DNA from: Alphaproteobacteria bacterium
GTDB taxonomy: Bacteria > Pseudomonadota > Alphaproteobacteria > Rhizobiales > Aestuariivirgaceae
NCBI GenBank assembly: GCA_024279045.1
Contig: JAJRRZ010000109.1
Span: 1 to 14,779 of the forward strand
Length of the DNA stretch: 14,779 bases
Direction of reading: 5' to 3'
A program made the position numbers and the translations under genes. Positions 1 through 6,802 of this stretch are shown piece after piece (position 1 is the stretch's first letter; the number at the start of each line of letters is the position of its first letter). The notes beneath the pieces are model-generated. The model ran no database searches and had not been told where the DNA came from. It was given only the letters and a program-made list of their open reading frames with translations.

Positions 1-45
1 AAGTTCATCGTCCGCTCGCGCCACCTGCGCAAGAAGCGGCGCTGA
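1..45 (+). CDS. rplB: 50S ribosomal protein L2, C-terminal end only (partial)
   Basis: The first 14 codons and a TGA stop encode the very basic tail KFIVRSRHLRKKRR. This matches the end of alphaproteobacterial L2, the 23S rRNA-binding protein needed for subunit association and peptidyl-transferase function. The identification rests on this short tail and on its place immediately before rpsS, which is the standard order in the S10 operon. The rest of the gene lies upstream of the window. The stop is followed by a 21-base gap carrying the rpsS ribosome binding site. Confidence 0.88.
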   Translation, partial: KFIVRSRHLRKKRR

Positions 46-66
46 TCACAGGAGAGAGGACAGAGC

Positions 67-345
67 ATGGCTCGTTCAGTCTGGAAAGGCCCGTTCGTCG
101 ACCCGTATCTGCTGAAGAAGGCGGACAAGGCGCGCGAATCCGGGCGTGCAGCGCCCATCAAGACATGGTCGCGCCGCTCCACCATCCTGCCGCAGTTCGT
201 CGGCCTGACTTTCGCGGTGCACAATGGCCGCAAGCACGTGCCGGTGCTGGTTACGGAGGAGATGGTGGGCCACAAGTTCGGCGAGTTCGCACCAACCCGT
301 ACCTACTACGGTCATGGGGCGGACAAGAAAGCGAAGAGGAAGTAA
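67..345 (+). CDS. rpsS: 30S ribosomal protein S19
   Basis: S19 is a small-subunit head protein that pairs with S13 near the decoding region. The 92-residue product has the usual family length. It opens with the typical MARSVWKGPFVD segment, carries the conserved central part around KTWSRRSTILP (about residues 33-43), and includes HNGRKHVPV and GHKFGEFAPTRTY near the C-terminus. The ATG is preceded by a strong purine-rich site, GGAGAGAGGA at 51-60, six bases upstream. Its neighbours, rplB before and rplV three bases after, follow S10 operon order. Nothing is unusual. Confidence 0.98.
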   Translation: MARSVWKGPFVDPYLLKKADKARESGRAAPIKTWSRRSTILPQFVGLTFAVHNGRKHVPVLVTEEMVGHKFGEFAPTRTYYGHGADKKAKRK

Positions 346-348
346 GCG

Positions 349-729
349 ATGGGCAAGCGCAAGAATCTGCGCCGCGTGGCCGAAAACGAGGCCTATGCCG
401 TCAACCGGATGATCCGCACCAGCCCCATCAAGCTCAATGATGTGGCGCGGATGATCCGCAAGCAGCCGGTGGACAAGGCCCTGGCCACTCTTGAATTCTC
501 GCGCAAGCGGGTGGCTCGCGAGGTGAAGAAGACGCTGGAGTCGGCCATAGCCAATGCCGAGAACAACCACGGCCTGGACATCGACAACCTGATCGTTGCC
601 GAGGCCTACGTGGGTAAATCGCTAGTGATGAAACGCTGGCGTCCACGGGCACGGGGCCGTGTGGGCCGCATCCTGAAACCGTTTTCGCGGTTGACCATCG
701 TGGTGCGCGAAGTCGAGGAGGCCAACTGA
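349..729 (+). CDS. rplV: 50S ribosomal protein L22
   Basis: L22 is a large-subunit protein whose long beta-hairpin lines the nascent peptide exit tunnel, next to L4. The 126-residue product shows the SPIKLNDVARMIR helix (about 25-37), the SAIANAENNHGLD segment (about 65-77) and the basic hairpin around KRWRPRARGRVGRI, as expected for an alphaproteobacterial L22. The start lies three bases after the rpsS stop. Its Shine-Dalgarno site (AGGA at 337-340) falls inside the last codons of rpsS, so translation is probably coupled. The stop TGA overlaps the rpsC ATG by one base. Confidence 0.98.
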   Translation: MGKRKNLRRVAENEAYAVNRMIRTSPIKLNDVARMIRKQPVDKALATLEFSRKRVAREVKKTLESAIANAENNHGLDIDNLIVAEAYVGKSLVMKRWRPRARGRVGRILKPFSRLTIVVREVEEAN

Positions 730-1469
730 TGGGTCAGAAAGTCAATCCGATCGGGTTTCGCCTGGGTGTCAACCGCGCATGGGATTCGCGCTGGTATGCC
801 GAGAAGGGCGAATACGGAGATCTGCTGCACAGCGACTTCAAGCTGCGCAACTACATCCTGAAAAACCTGAAGAATGCCGGCATCTCGCGTGTCATCATCG
901 AGCGGCCGCACAAGAAGTGCCGCGTTACCATCCACACCGCGCGCCCAGGTGTCATCATCGGCAAGAAGGGGGCTGACATCGAGAAGCTGCGCCGCAAGCT
1001 CTCGCAGATTGCCGGCACCGATGTGCACCTGAACGTCGTGGAGGTGCGCAAGCCGGAGATCGATGCGCAACTGGTGGCCGACAACATCGCCCAGCAGCTG
1101 GAGCGCCGCGTTGCCTTCCGCCGCGCCATGAAGCGCGCTGTTCAGTCTGCCATGCGCATGGGCGCCGGAGGCATTCGCATCAACTGCGGTGGCCGTCTCG
1201 GTGGCGCGGAGATCGCTCGCACGGAGTGGTATCGCGAAGGCCGCGTGCCGCTGCACACCCTGCGCGCGCACATCGATTACGGCACCGCCACGGCCATTAC
1301 CGCCTATGGCACCAATGGCATCAAGGTGTGGATCTTCAAGGGCGAGCTGATGGAGCATGATCCATTTGCCCAGGAGAAGCACGACAAGGAATTGCAGGAA
1401 GGCGGAGGCCGTCCGCGCCGTGGTGGTGGGCGCCGCCGCGAGGGCGGGCGCCCGGGCGCCAGGGGCTGA
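729..1469 (+). CDS. rpsC: 30S ribosomal protein S3
   Basis: S3 sits in the 30S head at the mRNA entry channel. It has an N-terminal domain beginning MGQKVNPIGFRLG, a type II KH domain with the GKKG loop at about residues 78-81, and a C-terminal domain containing GRLGGAEIART. The protein is 246 residues, slightly longer than E. coli S3 (233). The extra length is a Gly/Arg-rich tail (about residues 225-246). The ATG shares its A with the rplV stop, and GAGGAGG at 715-721 lies seven bases upstream, which argues for coupled translation. Identity is secure; the tail is typical low-complexity variation. Confidence 0.98.
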   Translation: MGQKVNPIGFRLGVNRAWDSRWYAEKGEYGDLLHSDFKLRNYILKNLKNAGISRVIIERPHKKCRVTIHTARPGVIIGKKGADIEKLRRKLSQIAGTDVHLNVVEVRKPEIDAQLVADNIAQQLERRVAFRRAMKRAVQSAMRMGAGGIRINCGGRLGGAEIARTEWYREGRVPLHTLRAHIDYGTATAITAYGTNGIKVWIFKGELMEHDPFAQEKHDKELQEGGGRPRRGGGRRREGGRPGARG

Positions 1470-1508
1470 CAAGCCGCCACCGCCAGCCACGCAAGGGAGA
1501 GTTGAACA

Positions 1509-1922
1509 ATGCTGCAACCGCGCAGGACAAAATTTCGCAAGGTGCAGAAGGGGCGCAACCGAGGTGTCGCCAAGGGTGGCACGCGGCTGACCTTCGGCTC
1601 TTACGGGCTGAAGGCCTTGCAGGCGGAGCGGGTAACCGCGCGCCAGATCGAGGCCGCGCGTCGCGCCATGACCCGTCACATGAAGCGCGCCGGCAGGGTG
1701 TGGATTCGCGTTTTTCCGGACCTGCCGGTTACCGCCAAGCCCACCGAGGTGCGCATGGGCAAGGGCAAGGGCTCGGTGGAATACTGGGCTGCGCGCGTGC
1801 AACCGGGCAGAATCCTGTTCGAGATCGACGGCGTGCCGCGCGAGGTGGCCGAGGAGGCCATGCGTCTGGCCGCGGCCAAGCTGCCGGTGAAGTGCCGCTT
1901 CGTGGCGCGCGTCGGCGAATGA
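1509..1922 (+). CDS. rplP: 50S ribosomal protein L16
   Basis: L16 binds 23S rRNA near the A-site and the central protuberance and helps position tRNA. The 137-residue product begins MLQPRRTKFRKVQKGR and contains RMGKGKGSVEYW (about 82-93). The Arg in that motif corresponds to E. coli Arg81, which a 2-oxoglutarate oxygenase hydroxylates; whether that happens here cannot be seen. The start follows AAGGGAGA at 1493-1500. The length fits the family (about 136-138), and the 39-base gap after rpsC holds only the ribosome binding region. Confidence 0.98.
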   Translation: MLQPRRTKFRKVQKGRNRGVAKGGTRLTFGSYGLKALQAERVTARQIEAARRAMTRHMKRAGRVWIRVFPDLPVTAKPTEVRMGKGKGSVEYWAARVQPGRILFEIDGVPREVAEEAMRLAAAKLPVKCRFVARVGE

Positions 1923-1956
1923 CGGAACACGACAGGACAAGCGAGAGGGCAGGGAC

Positions 1957-2172
1957 ATGAAACCAGCCGAAGTCAGGGCAATGAGCGATGAAGAGCTAAA
2001 CGGCAGGCTGCTGGAGCTGAAGAAGGAGCAGTTCAACCTGCGCTTTCAGAAGGCTGGCGGCCAGCTGGAGAACACCGCCCGCATCCGTCAGGTGCGCCGC
2101 GATATTGCGCGCATCAAGACGGAGCTGACCGCGCGGCGCAAGCAGAAACAGAAGGAAGCGGCGGCCAACTGA
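1957..2172 (+). CDS. rpmC: 50S ribosomal protein L29
   Basis: L29 is a small two-helix protein at the tunnel exit, contacting L23 and helping form the docking surface for trigger factor and SRP. The 71-residue product has the family pattern: helix one around DEELNGRLLELKKEQFNLRF, the turn with AGGQLENTARIR, and helix two rich in Arg/Lys. The C-terminal extension KQKQKEAAAN is a common alphaproteobacterial variation. AGAGGG at 1944-1949 lies seven bases before the ATG. Gene order rplP-rpmC-rpsQ is canonical. Confidence 0.97.
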   Translation: MKPAEVRAMSDEELNGRLLELKKEQFNLRFQKAGGQLENTARIRQVRRDIARIKTELTARRKQKQKEAAAN

Positions 2173-2203
2173 CGCATGCCAGCCATGATGGCGGCTGAAA
2201 GGG

Positions 2204-2232
2204 CTTGAAAATCCGCGCCGTTCGGGCCATTT
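2204..2232 (+). promoter_or_regulatory. weak promoter-like sequence upstream of rpsQ
   Basis: CTTGAA at 2204-2209 is followed, after 17 bases, by CCATTT at 2227-2232. This is a four-of-six match to the -10 pattern CTATAT I associate with alphaproteobacteria. It would start RNA at about 2239, just before the 2248-2271 stem-loop. The match is weak, and internal promoters here are not expected from family knowledge. Confidence 0.2.
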
Positions 2233-2247
2233 GGCGTCAGCCACATG

Positions 2248-2271
2248 GTTTGCTCCATGACTGGAGCAGGC
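2248..2271 (+). other. intercistronic stem-loop upstream of rpsQ
   Basis: TGCTCCA (2251-2257) pairs perfectly with TGGAGCA (2262-2268) around the tetraloop TGAC. Two G-T wobbles and one G-C pair extend the stem to ten pairs (2248-2271). No T-run follows, so it is not an intrinsic terminator. It lies in the 122-base rpmC-rpsQ gap, 23 bases before the rpsQ start. An mRNA-processing or stability role is inference only. Confidence 0.55.
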
Positions 2272-2294
2272 GCGCAACAGAGAGAACGTGAACG

Positions 2295-2543
2295 ATGCCG
2301 AAGCGCATTTTGCAGGGAACGGTGGTGTCCGATACCAACGACAAGACTGTCGTGGTGCTGGTGGAGCGCCGCTTCACTCATCCGCTCTACAAGAAGACGG
2401 TGCGGCGCACCAAGAAGTATCATGCGCACGACGAGGACAATGCCTGCAAGGTGGGCGATATCGTGCGCATCGAGGAATGCCGCCCCATTTCGCGCAAGAA
2501 GCGCTGGCGCGTTGTCGAGCGCGTGGAGGCGGCCAACGCCTGA
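2295..2543 (+). CDS. rpsQ: 30S ribosomal protein S17
   Basis: S17 is an OB-fold protein binding 16S rRNA early in 30S assembly. The 82-residue product opens MPKRILQGTVVSD and has the typical VVVLVERRFTHPLYKK strand region (about 20-35), HDEDNACKVGDIVRIEECRP (about 46-65) and a basic end with SRKKRWRVVE. A purine-rich stretch (AGAGAGAA, about 2279-2286) lies before the ATG. The gap upstream is longer than usual in this operon (122 bases) and holds a strong stem-loop. Confidence 0.98.
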   Translation: MPKRILQGTVVSDTNDKTVVVLVERRFTHPLYKKTVRRTKKYHAHDEDNACKVGDIVRIEECRPISRKKRWRVVERVEAANA

Positions 2544-2570
2544 GGCTGGCACGGACATGAGGAATTCGCC

Positions 2571-2589
2571 GGGTGCGCAGACCGCACCC
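2571..2589 (+). other. intercistronic stem-loop between rpsQ and rplN
   Basis: GGGTGCG (2571-2577) and CGCACCC (2583-2589) form a perfect seven-pair GC-rich stem with loop CAGAC. No T-run follows. It sits in the 72-base gap, ending 26 bases before the rplN ATG. Confidence 0.55.
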
Positions 2590-2615
2590 GCGGCTGAGCA
2601 AGAACGGGTGATGCC

Positions 2616-2984
2616 ATGATACAGGTGGAAACGAAACTCGACGTCGTCGACAATTCGGGCGCGCGCCGGGTGCAGTGCATCAAGGTGCTGGGCGGCTCGA
2701 AGCGCAAGTATGCCTCCGTGGGCGACATCATCGTGGTGTCGGTGAAGGAAGCCATTCCGCGTGGCCGCGTGAAGAAGGGCCAGGTGCTCAAGGCCGTGGT
2801 GGTGCGCACCGCGAAGGATATCAAGCGCCCTGACGGTTCCGTCATTCGCTTCGATGGCAACGCCGCGGTGCTGGTGAACAACCAGGGCGAGCCCATCGGC
2901 ACGCGCATCTTCGGCCCCGTGCCGCGCGAGCTGCGCGCAAAGAATCACATGAAGATCATTTCGCTGGCTCCGGAGGTGCTGTGA
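2616..2984 (+). CDS. rplN: 50S ribosomal protein L14
   Basis: L14 lies at the subunit interface, contacts L19 and helps form intersubunit bridges; it is also the known docking site for the silencing factor RsfS. The 122-residue product is exactly the common length. It begins MIQVETKLDVVDNSGARRV and contains VLGGSKRKYASVGD, KEAIPRGRVKKG and GTRIFGPVPRELR. GGTGA at 2607-2611 serves as ribosome binding site. The stop TGA shares its A with the preferred rplX ATG. Confidence 0.98.
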   Translation: MIQVETKLDVVDNSGARRVQCIKVLGGSKRKYASVGDIIVVSVKEAIPRGRVKKGQVLKAVVVRTAKDIKRPDGSVIRFDGNAAVLVNNQGEPIGTRIFGPVPRELRAKNHMKIISLAPEVL

Positions 2985-3301
2985 TGGCTGCGAGGATCAG
3001 GAAAGGCGACCGGGTGATGGTCATTGCCGGGCGCGACAAGGGCAAGGTCGGCGAAGTGCTGAAGGTCATGCCGAAAGAGAACCGCGCCATCGTCAAGGGC
3101 GTGAACATCGTCAAGCGCCACCAGCGCCCCACCCAGGCGCAGGCCGGCGGCATCGTCGAGAAGGAGGCGCCGGTGCACCTGTCCAATCTGGCGCACGTGG
3201 ACCCGAAGGACAACAAGCCCACGCGCGTCGGCTTCAAGGTGCTCGACGATGGCCGCAAGGTGCGTTATGCGAAGCGTTCGGGAGAGGTGATCGATGTCTG
3301 A
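2984..3301 (+). CDS. rplX: 50S ribosomal protein L24
   Basis: L24 is an assembly-initiating 23S rRNA-binding protein with a KOW motif, seen here around RKGDRVMVIAGRDKGKVG (about residues 6-23). The ATG at 2984 is chosen because GGAGGTG (2972-2978) lies five bases before it; an in-frame GTG at 2981 would add one residue but leave only two bases of spacing. The 105-residue product fits the family. It overlaps rplN by one base and rplE by eight, so coupled translation is likely. Confidence 0.97.
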   Translation: MAARIRKGDRVMVIAGRDKGKVGEVLKVMPKENRAIVKGVNIVKRHQRPTQAQAGGIVEKEAPVHLSNLAHVDPKDNKPTRVGFKVLDDGRKVRYAKRSGEVIDV

Positions 3302-3875
3302 GAAGGAAAAATACGTCCCGCGGCTGCGCAAGCACTATGACGAGGTGGTCAGGCCGCAGCTCACCGAGCGTTTCGGCTACACCAACCCCATGCAGGTGCC
3401 GCGCATCGAGAAGATTGTGCTCAACATGGGTGTTGGCGAGTCGGTGGGCGATTCCAAGATGGCGCAGTTCGCCGCCGACGAGCTGAGCAAGATCGCCGGC
3501 CAGCGCGCCGTCATCACCCGCGCGCGCAAGGCCATCGCCGGCTTCAAGCTGCGCGCCGGCATGCCCATTGGTGCGAAGGTAACCGTGCGTGGCGAGCGCA
3601 TGTACGAGCTGCTCGATCGCATCGTCAACATCGCTCTGCCGCGCGTGCGCGACTTCCGCGGGCTGAACGCGAAGAGCTTCGACGGTAATGGCAACTATGC
3701 CTTCGGCATCCGCGAGCATATCGTGTTCCCGGAAATCGACTATGACAAGGCGCTGAAGATCCTCGGCATGGATGTGATCATCCACACCACCGCGGAGACG
3801 GACGAGGAAGCCATGGCGCTGCTGGAGGGCTTCAACTTCCCGTTCCGCAAGCGCCAGCAGAAACAGGCGGCCTGA
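3294..3875 (+). CDS. rplE: 50S ribosomal protein L5
   Basis: L5 binds 5S rRNA in the central protuberance and contacts P-site tRNA. The 193-residue product has RIEKIVLNMGVGE (about 39-51), AGQRAVITRARKAIAGFKLR (about 67-86) and the closing FPFRK. It is longer than E. coli L5 (179) because of a short charged N-terminal part and a QQKQAA-type tail; modest extensions are common in Alphaproteobacteria. The start overlaps the rplX end by eight bases and follows GAGGTGA at 3284-3290. Downstream is a palindromic repeat rather than a direct join to rpsN. Confidence 0.98.
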   Translation: MSEKEKYVPRLRKHYDEVVRPQLTERFGYTNPMQVPRIEKIVLNMGVGESVGDSKMAQFAADELSKIAGQRAVITRARKAIAGFKLRAGMPIGAKVTVRGERMYELLDRIVNIALPRVRDFRGLNAKSFDGNGNYAFGIREHIVFPEIDYDKALKILGMDVIIHTTAETDEEAMALLEGFNFPFRKRQQKQAA

Positions 3876-3889
3876 CAACCTGGACTGGA

Positions 3890-4003
3890 CCGGGGCCGGG
3901 CTAACGAAAAAAGGCGAAGGCCCTCTCCCCCTGCCGACCACCATGGTTCACAATACTTGGGTGGTCGGGAGGGGGAGAGGGCCGGAGCCGGGCAAGCGAA
4001 AAA
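3890..4003 (+). repeat. palindromic intergenic repeat, copy A (rplE-rpsN gap)
   Basis: The core is an inverted repeat: left arm 3919-3942 and right arm 3960-3983 pair at 23 of 24 positions around a loop of about 17 bases. The arms are C/T-rich on the left (CCCTCTCCCCCTGCCGACCA) and G/A-rich on the right. The core is flanked by an imperfect 22-base direct repeat, 3890-3911 against 3982-4003, identical at 19 of 22 positions. Related copies occur at 11605-11769. The element fills almost all of the 137-base gap, and its right flank leads into the rpsN ribosome binding region. No T-run follows, so it is not a classical terminator. Confidence 0.85.
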
Positions 4004-4012
4004 GAGAGCACA

Positions 4013-4318
4013 ATGGCGAAGAAGGGCAAGATCGAGAACAACGAAAAGCGCAGGAAGCTGGTGCGCAAGTATGCGAAGAAGCGTGCCGCGTTGCTGGCCA
4101 TCGCGCGCGACCGTTCGCGCCCCATCGAGGAGCGCTTCGAGGCGCAGATGAAGCTGGCCAAGCTGCCGCGCAACTCCGCGCCCATCCGCGTGCGCAATCG
4201 CTGCGAGCTCACCGGGCGCCCACGCGGCTATTACCGCAAATTCCGCATTTCGCGCATCGCTCTGCGCGAGCTGGCCAACCGCGGGCAGCTGCCTGGCGTT
4301 ACCAAGGCCAGCTGGTAG
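4013..4318 (+). CDS. rpsN: 30S ribosomal protein S14, zinc-free long form
   Basis: S14 is a 30S head protein near the decoding site. The 101-residue length and the C-terminal RNRCELTGRPRGYYRKF segment (about 67-83) mark the long form; the paired CxxC motifs of the zinc-binding short form are missing, leaving a single Cys. It begins MAKKGKIENNEKR. Its purine-rich upstream sequence, GAAAAAGAGAG, partly overlaps the right flank of repeat copy A. Position between rplE and rpsH is canonical. Confidence 0.98.
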   Translation: MAKKGKIENNEKRRKLVRKYAKKRAALLAIARDRSRPIEERFEAQMKLAKLPRNSAPIRVRNRCELTGRPRGYYRKFRISRIALRELANRGQLPGVTKASW

Positions 4319-4340
4319 GGCTTGTGCCACGATGATATCG

Positions 4341-4371
4341 CCCTGCTTGCCGCCATATGTGCGGGGCAGGG
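4341..4371 (+). other. intercistronic stem-loop between rpsN and rpsH
   Basis: CCCTGC (4341-4346) pairs with GCAGGG (4366-4371). Inside, CCGC (4350-4353) pairs with GCGG (4361-4364), giving ten GC-rich pairs with a small asymmetric internal loop. No T-run follows. It sits 24 bases before the rpsH ATG, just upstream of its ribosome binding site. Confidence 0.5.
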
Positions 4372-4395
4372 GGCTGATCAAACGAGGAGACAGAC

Positions 4396-4794
4396 ATGAC
4401 GGTTACCGACCCCATAGCGGACATGCTTGCGCGCATCCGTAATGCTCACATGCGCCACAAGGCCACCGTGCGCATGCCTGCCTCGCGCATGAAGGAGCGC
4501 GTGCTGCAGGTGCTGAAGGACGAGGGTTACATTCGCGACTTTCGCCGCGAGGACCTTGGCAACGGCAAGGCCGACATCGAGGTGGAGCTGAAATACTACG
4601 ATGGCGAGCCGGTAATTCGCGAGATCAGGCGCGTCTCCAAGCCGGGACGCCGCGTCTATACCTCGGTTGAGGACATGCCGCTGGTCTACAACGGGCTGGG
4701 CATAGCCATCCTCTCAACCTCGAAGGGAGTGATGAGCGACGCCGAAGCGCGCGAGAACAACGTCGGCGGCGAGGTCATCTGCACGGTATTCTGA
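4396..4794 (+). CDS. rpsH: 30S ribosomal protein S8
   Basis: S8 binds the central domain of 16S rRNA and, in E. coli, represses the spc operon by binding its mRNA near rplE. The 132-residue product starts MTVTDPIADMLARIRNA and carries the conserved STSKGVMSD loop (about 107-115) and the end GGEVICTVF. GAGGAGA at 4384-4390 lies five bases upstream of the ATG. I did not identify an S8-binding mimic in the mRNA; the rplX-rplE junction, where E. coli has it, is an overlap here. Confidence 0.98.
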   Translation: MTVTDPIADMLARIRNAHMRHKATVRMPASRMKERVLQVLKDEGYIRDFRREDLGNGKADIEVELKYYDGEPVIREIRRVSKPGRRVYTSVEDMPLVYNGLGIAILSTSKGVMSDAEARENNVGGEVICTVF

Positions 4795-4855
4795 ACCAGC
4801 CGTGTTTCGCGCCCGCAGCTGGCGCGGCAGGCAATTCTCTCAAGGGAAGACGATC

Positions 4856-5392
4856 ATGTCCCGTATTGGCAAGAAACCGGTGCCCATCCCCTCCGGCGTG
4901 GAGGTGAAGATGGATGGCGACACGGTAACCGTGAAAGGCCCCAAGGGGCAGCTGGAAACCGCCATTCTCGGCGATCTGGTGGAAGTGTCCATTGGCGAGG
5001 GCGAGGTAACCGTTGTGCCGCGCAACAATTCCAAGCCGGCACGCTCCGCCTGGGGGCTGACGCGCTCGCTGATCAACAACATGGTCATCGGCGTAACCGA
5101 GGGCTTCCAGAAGAAGCTGGAGATCGTCGGCGTCGGTTATCGTGCCCAGTTGCAGGGGCGCAACCTGAAGCTCAACCTTGGCTTTAGCCACGATGTCATC
5201 TATGAGGTGCCCGAGGGCATCGAGGTGCAGGTGCCGCAGCCGACGGAAATTGTCGTCTCCGGCATCGACAAGCAGAAGGTCGGCCAGGTGGCCGCGGAGA
5301 TCCGCGCCTGGCGTCCGCCGGAGCCATACAAGGGCAAGGGCGTGCGCTACGCCGGCGAATATATCTTCCGCAAGGAAGGCAAGAAGAAATAA
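4856..5392 (+). CDS. rplF: 50S ribosomal protein L6
   Basis: L6 has two related domains and binds 23S rRNA near the sarcin-ricin loop and GTPase centre. I choose the ATG at 4856 (MSRIGKKPVPIPSGV) because this is the family N-terminus and AAGGGAAGA precedes it at 4842-4850; an upstream in-frame GTG at 4802 would add 18 residues unlike L6. The 178-residue product contains KVGQVAAEIRAWRPPEPYKG (about 141-160) and a lysine-rich end. The 61-base gap after rpsH is otherwise empty. Confidence 0.97.
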   Translation: MSRIGKKPVPIPSGVEVKMDGDTVTVKGPKGQLETAILGDLVEVSIGEGEVTVVPRNNSKPARSAWGLTRSLINNMVIGVTEGFQKKLEIVGVGYRAQLQGRNLKLNLGFSHDVIYEVPEGIEVQVPQPTEIVVSGIDKQKVGQVAAEIRAWRPPEPYKGKGVRYAGEYIFRKEGKKK

Positions 5393-5431
5393 TAATGGCA
5401 ACGCGGGGCTGGCAAGGTCTGGTGCGCTGAT

Positions 5432-5444
5432 GCCGGAAACCGGC
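5432..5444 (+). other. small stem-loop between rplF and rplR
   Basis: GCCGG (5432-5436) pairs with CCGGC (5440-5444) around AAA, with one further T-T position flanking it. It is a short stem that could occur by chance in GC-rich DNA. It lies in the 90-base gap before rplR and has no T-run after it. Confidence 0.3.
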
Positions 5445-5482
5445 TGGCCGAACAACGCAAACCGAACACGGACGATACAGTC

Positions 5483-5848
5483 ATGGTGCGCAAACTGAGC
5501 AAGGAAGAGCGCCGCCGCGCGCGGGTAAGGCGCAAGCTGAAGACGCGCGCGGGCGAAGACAGGCTGCGCCTGTCGGTGTTTCGCTCGCACAAGTATATCT
5601 ACGCGCAGGTCATCGATGATGCGAAGGGCCACACCCTGGCTGCCGCCTCGTCCAACGAGCCGGACATGCGCAAGAAGCTGAAGAGCACCGGCAATGTCGA
5701 GGCTGCTTTCGAGGTCGGCAAGCTGCTGGCCGAGCGGGCAAAGAAGGCCGGTGTGGAAAAGGTTTATTTCGATCGTGGCGGCTATCTCTATCATGGCCGC
5801 GTGAAGGCGCTGGCCGACGGCGCGCGCGAGGGCGGGCTGAGTTTCTGA
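5483..5848 (+). CDS. rplR: 50S ribosomal protein L18
   Basis: L18 binds 5S rRNA together with L5 and L25 and brings it to the 50S central protuberance. The 121-residue product has a basic N-terminus (RRRARVRRKLKT), RLSVFRSHKYIYAQVIDD (about 29-46), the LLAERAKKAGVEKVYFDRGG segment and the typical end REGGLSF. The ribosome binding site is weak (a short CGGAC about ten bases upstream). A 90-base gap precedes it and a 115-base gap follows, both without genes. Confidence 0.98.
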   Translation: MVRKLSKEERRRARVRRKLKTRAGEDRLRLSVFRSHKYIYAQVIDDAKGHTLAAASSNEPDMRKKLKSTGNVEAAFEVGKLLAERAKKAGVEKVYFDRGGYLYHGRVKALADGAREGGLSF

Positions 5849-5963
5849 ACCGCTCGCCAGTGGCGGGAGACACACCGCCAGCAAGGGATGAATGGCTTTC
5901 GGCAGGCCCCGGGCCCGACATGGGCAGGGGAACCACCGGAAGGACAACTGACGGAAAGAGCAA

Positions 5964-6500
5964 ATGGCTGCGAGAGACCGCGAACGCGACGACGAATTCG
6001 TCGATCATCTGGTGCACATCAACCGTGTCGCCAAGGTGGTGAAGGGTGGGCGCCGCTTCGGCTTTGCCGCACTGGTGGTAGTGGGCGATCAGAAGGGCCG
6101 CGTCGGCTTTGGCCACGGCAAGGCCCGCGAAGTGCCCGAAGCCATCCGCAAGGCCACCGAATCGGCCAAGCGCAACCTCATCCGCGTGCCGCTGCGCGAG
6201 GGGCGCACCCTGCATCACGACGTGCAGGGCAAGCATGATGCCGGCAAGGTGATCATCCGTTCCGCCCCGCCGGGCACGGGCATCATCGCTGGCGGGCCGA
6301 TGCGTGCGGTGTTCGAGGCGCTCGGCATCGGCGACGTGGTGGCCAAGTCCATCGGCTCGTCGAACCCCTACAACATGGTTCGCGCCACCTTCGATGCACT
6401 GGGCAAGTGTGAGAACCCGCGCAAGGTTGCGGCCCGGCGCGGCAAGAAGGTATCCGAGATTCTCAAGAACCGCCGCCAGACCGAGGAGGCCGGGCGCTGA
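5964..6500 (+). CDS. rpsE: 30S ribosomal protein S5
   Basis: S5 lines the mRNA entry region with S3 and S4 and affects decoding fidelity. The 178-residue product has the S5 double-stranded RNA-binding-like domain, including GGRRFGFAALVVVGD (about 28-42) and RVGFGHGKAREVPEAI, then the C-terminal domain with PGTGIIAGGPMRAVFE and SSNPYNMVRATFDAL. GGAAAGAG at 5953-5960 precedes the ATG by three bases. The 115-base gap after rplR contains short GC-rich inverted repeats, for example GGCGG (5862-5866) with CCGCC (5875-5879), but no open reading frame I would support. Confidence 0.98.
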   Translation: MAARDRERDDEFVDHLVHINRVAKVVKGGRRFGFAALVVVGDQKGRVGFGHGKAREVPEAIRKATESAKRNLIRVPLREGRTLHHDVQGKHDAGKVIIRSAPPGTGIIAGGPMRAVFEALGIGDVVAKSIGSSNPYNMVRATFDALGKCENPRKVAARRGKKVSEILKNRRQTEEAGR

Positions 6501-6556
6501 GCAGCGCCTGGCTCCGCCAACGGCGCGGGCAAATCAAGCAATATGGGTGAATGGCC

Positions 6557-6748
6557 ATGGCCAAGCAGAAAACCATCACCGTGGAGCAGATCGGCAGCCC
6601 CATCCGCAGGCCGAAGGATCAGCGCGCCACGCTCATCGGCCTGGGGCTGAACAAGATGCACCGCCGCCGCACCCTGGCCGACACGCCACAGGTGCGCGGC
6701 ATGATTGCCAAGGTCTCGCACCTGGTGCGCATTGTCGAGGAAGACTAA
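6557..6748 (+). CDS. rpmD: 50S ribosomal protein L30
   Basis: L30 is a small ferredoxin-like-fold protein on the 50S surface. From the ATG at 6557 the product is 63 residues (MAKQKTITVEQIGSPIRRP), with the diagnostic IGLGLNKMHRRRTLADTPQVRG region, here split as IGLGLNKMHR and ADTPQVRGMI. An in-frame ATG at 6551 would add two residues. GGGTGA at 6545-6550 is six bases before 6557 but abuts 6551, which favours the inner start. It lies in canonical order between rpsE and rplO. Confidence 0.95.
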   Translation: MAKQKTITVEQIGSPIRRPKDQRATLIGLGLNKMHRRRTLADTPQVRGMIAKVSHLVRIVEED

Positions 6749-6802
6749 GGCGCGCCGGGCGGCGAGCATGCAAATACGTAAACACCGCTGGAGACAACGA
6801 CC

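Noticed and set aside
4775..5947. Long antisense open frame of 390 codons across rplF and rplR
   Set aside because: It lies opposite well-identified ribosomal genes, shows no recognisable family, and such frames arise from high-GC third-position bias. The same holds for other long antisense frames, for example 606-2036, 7018-8670 and 10275-11780.
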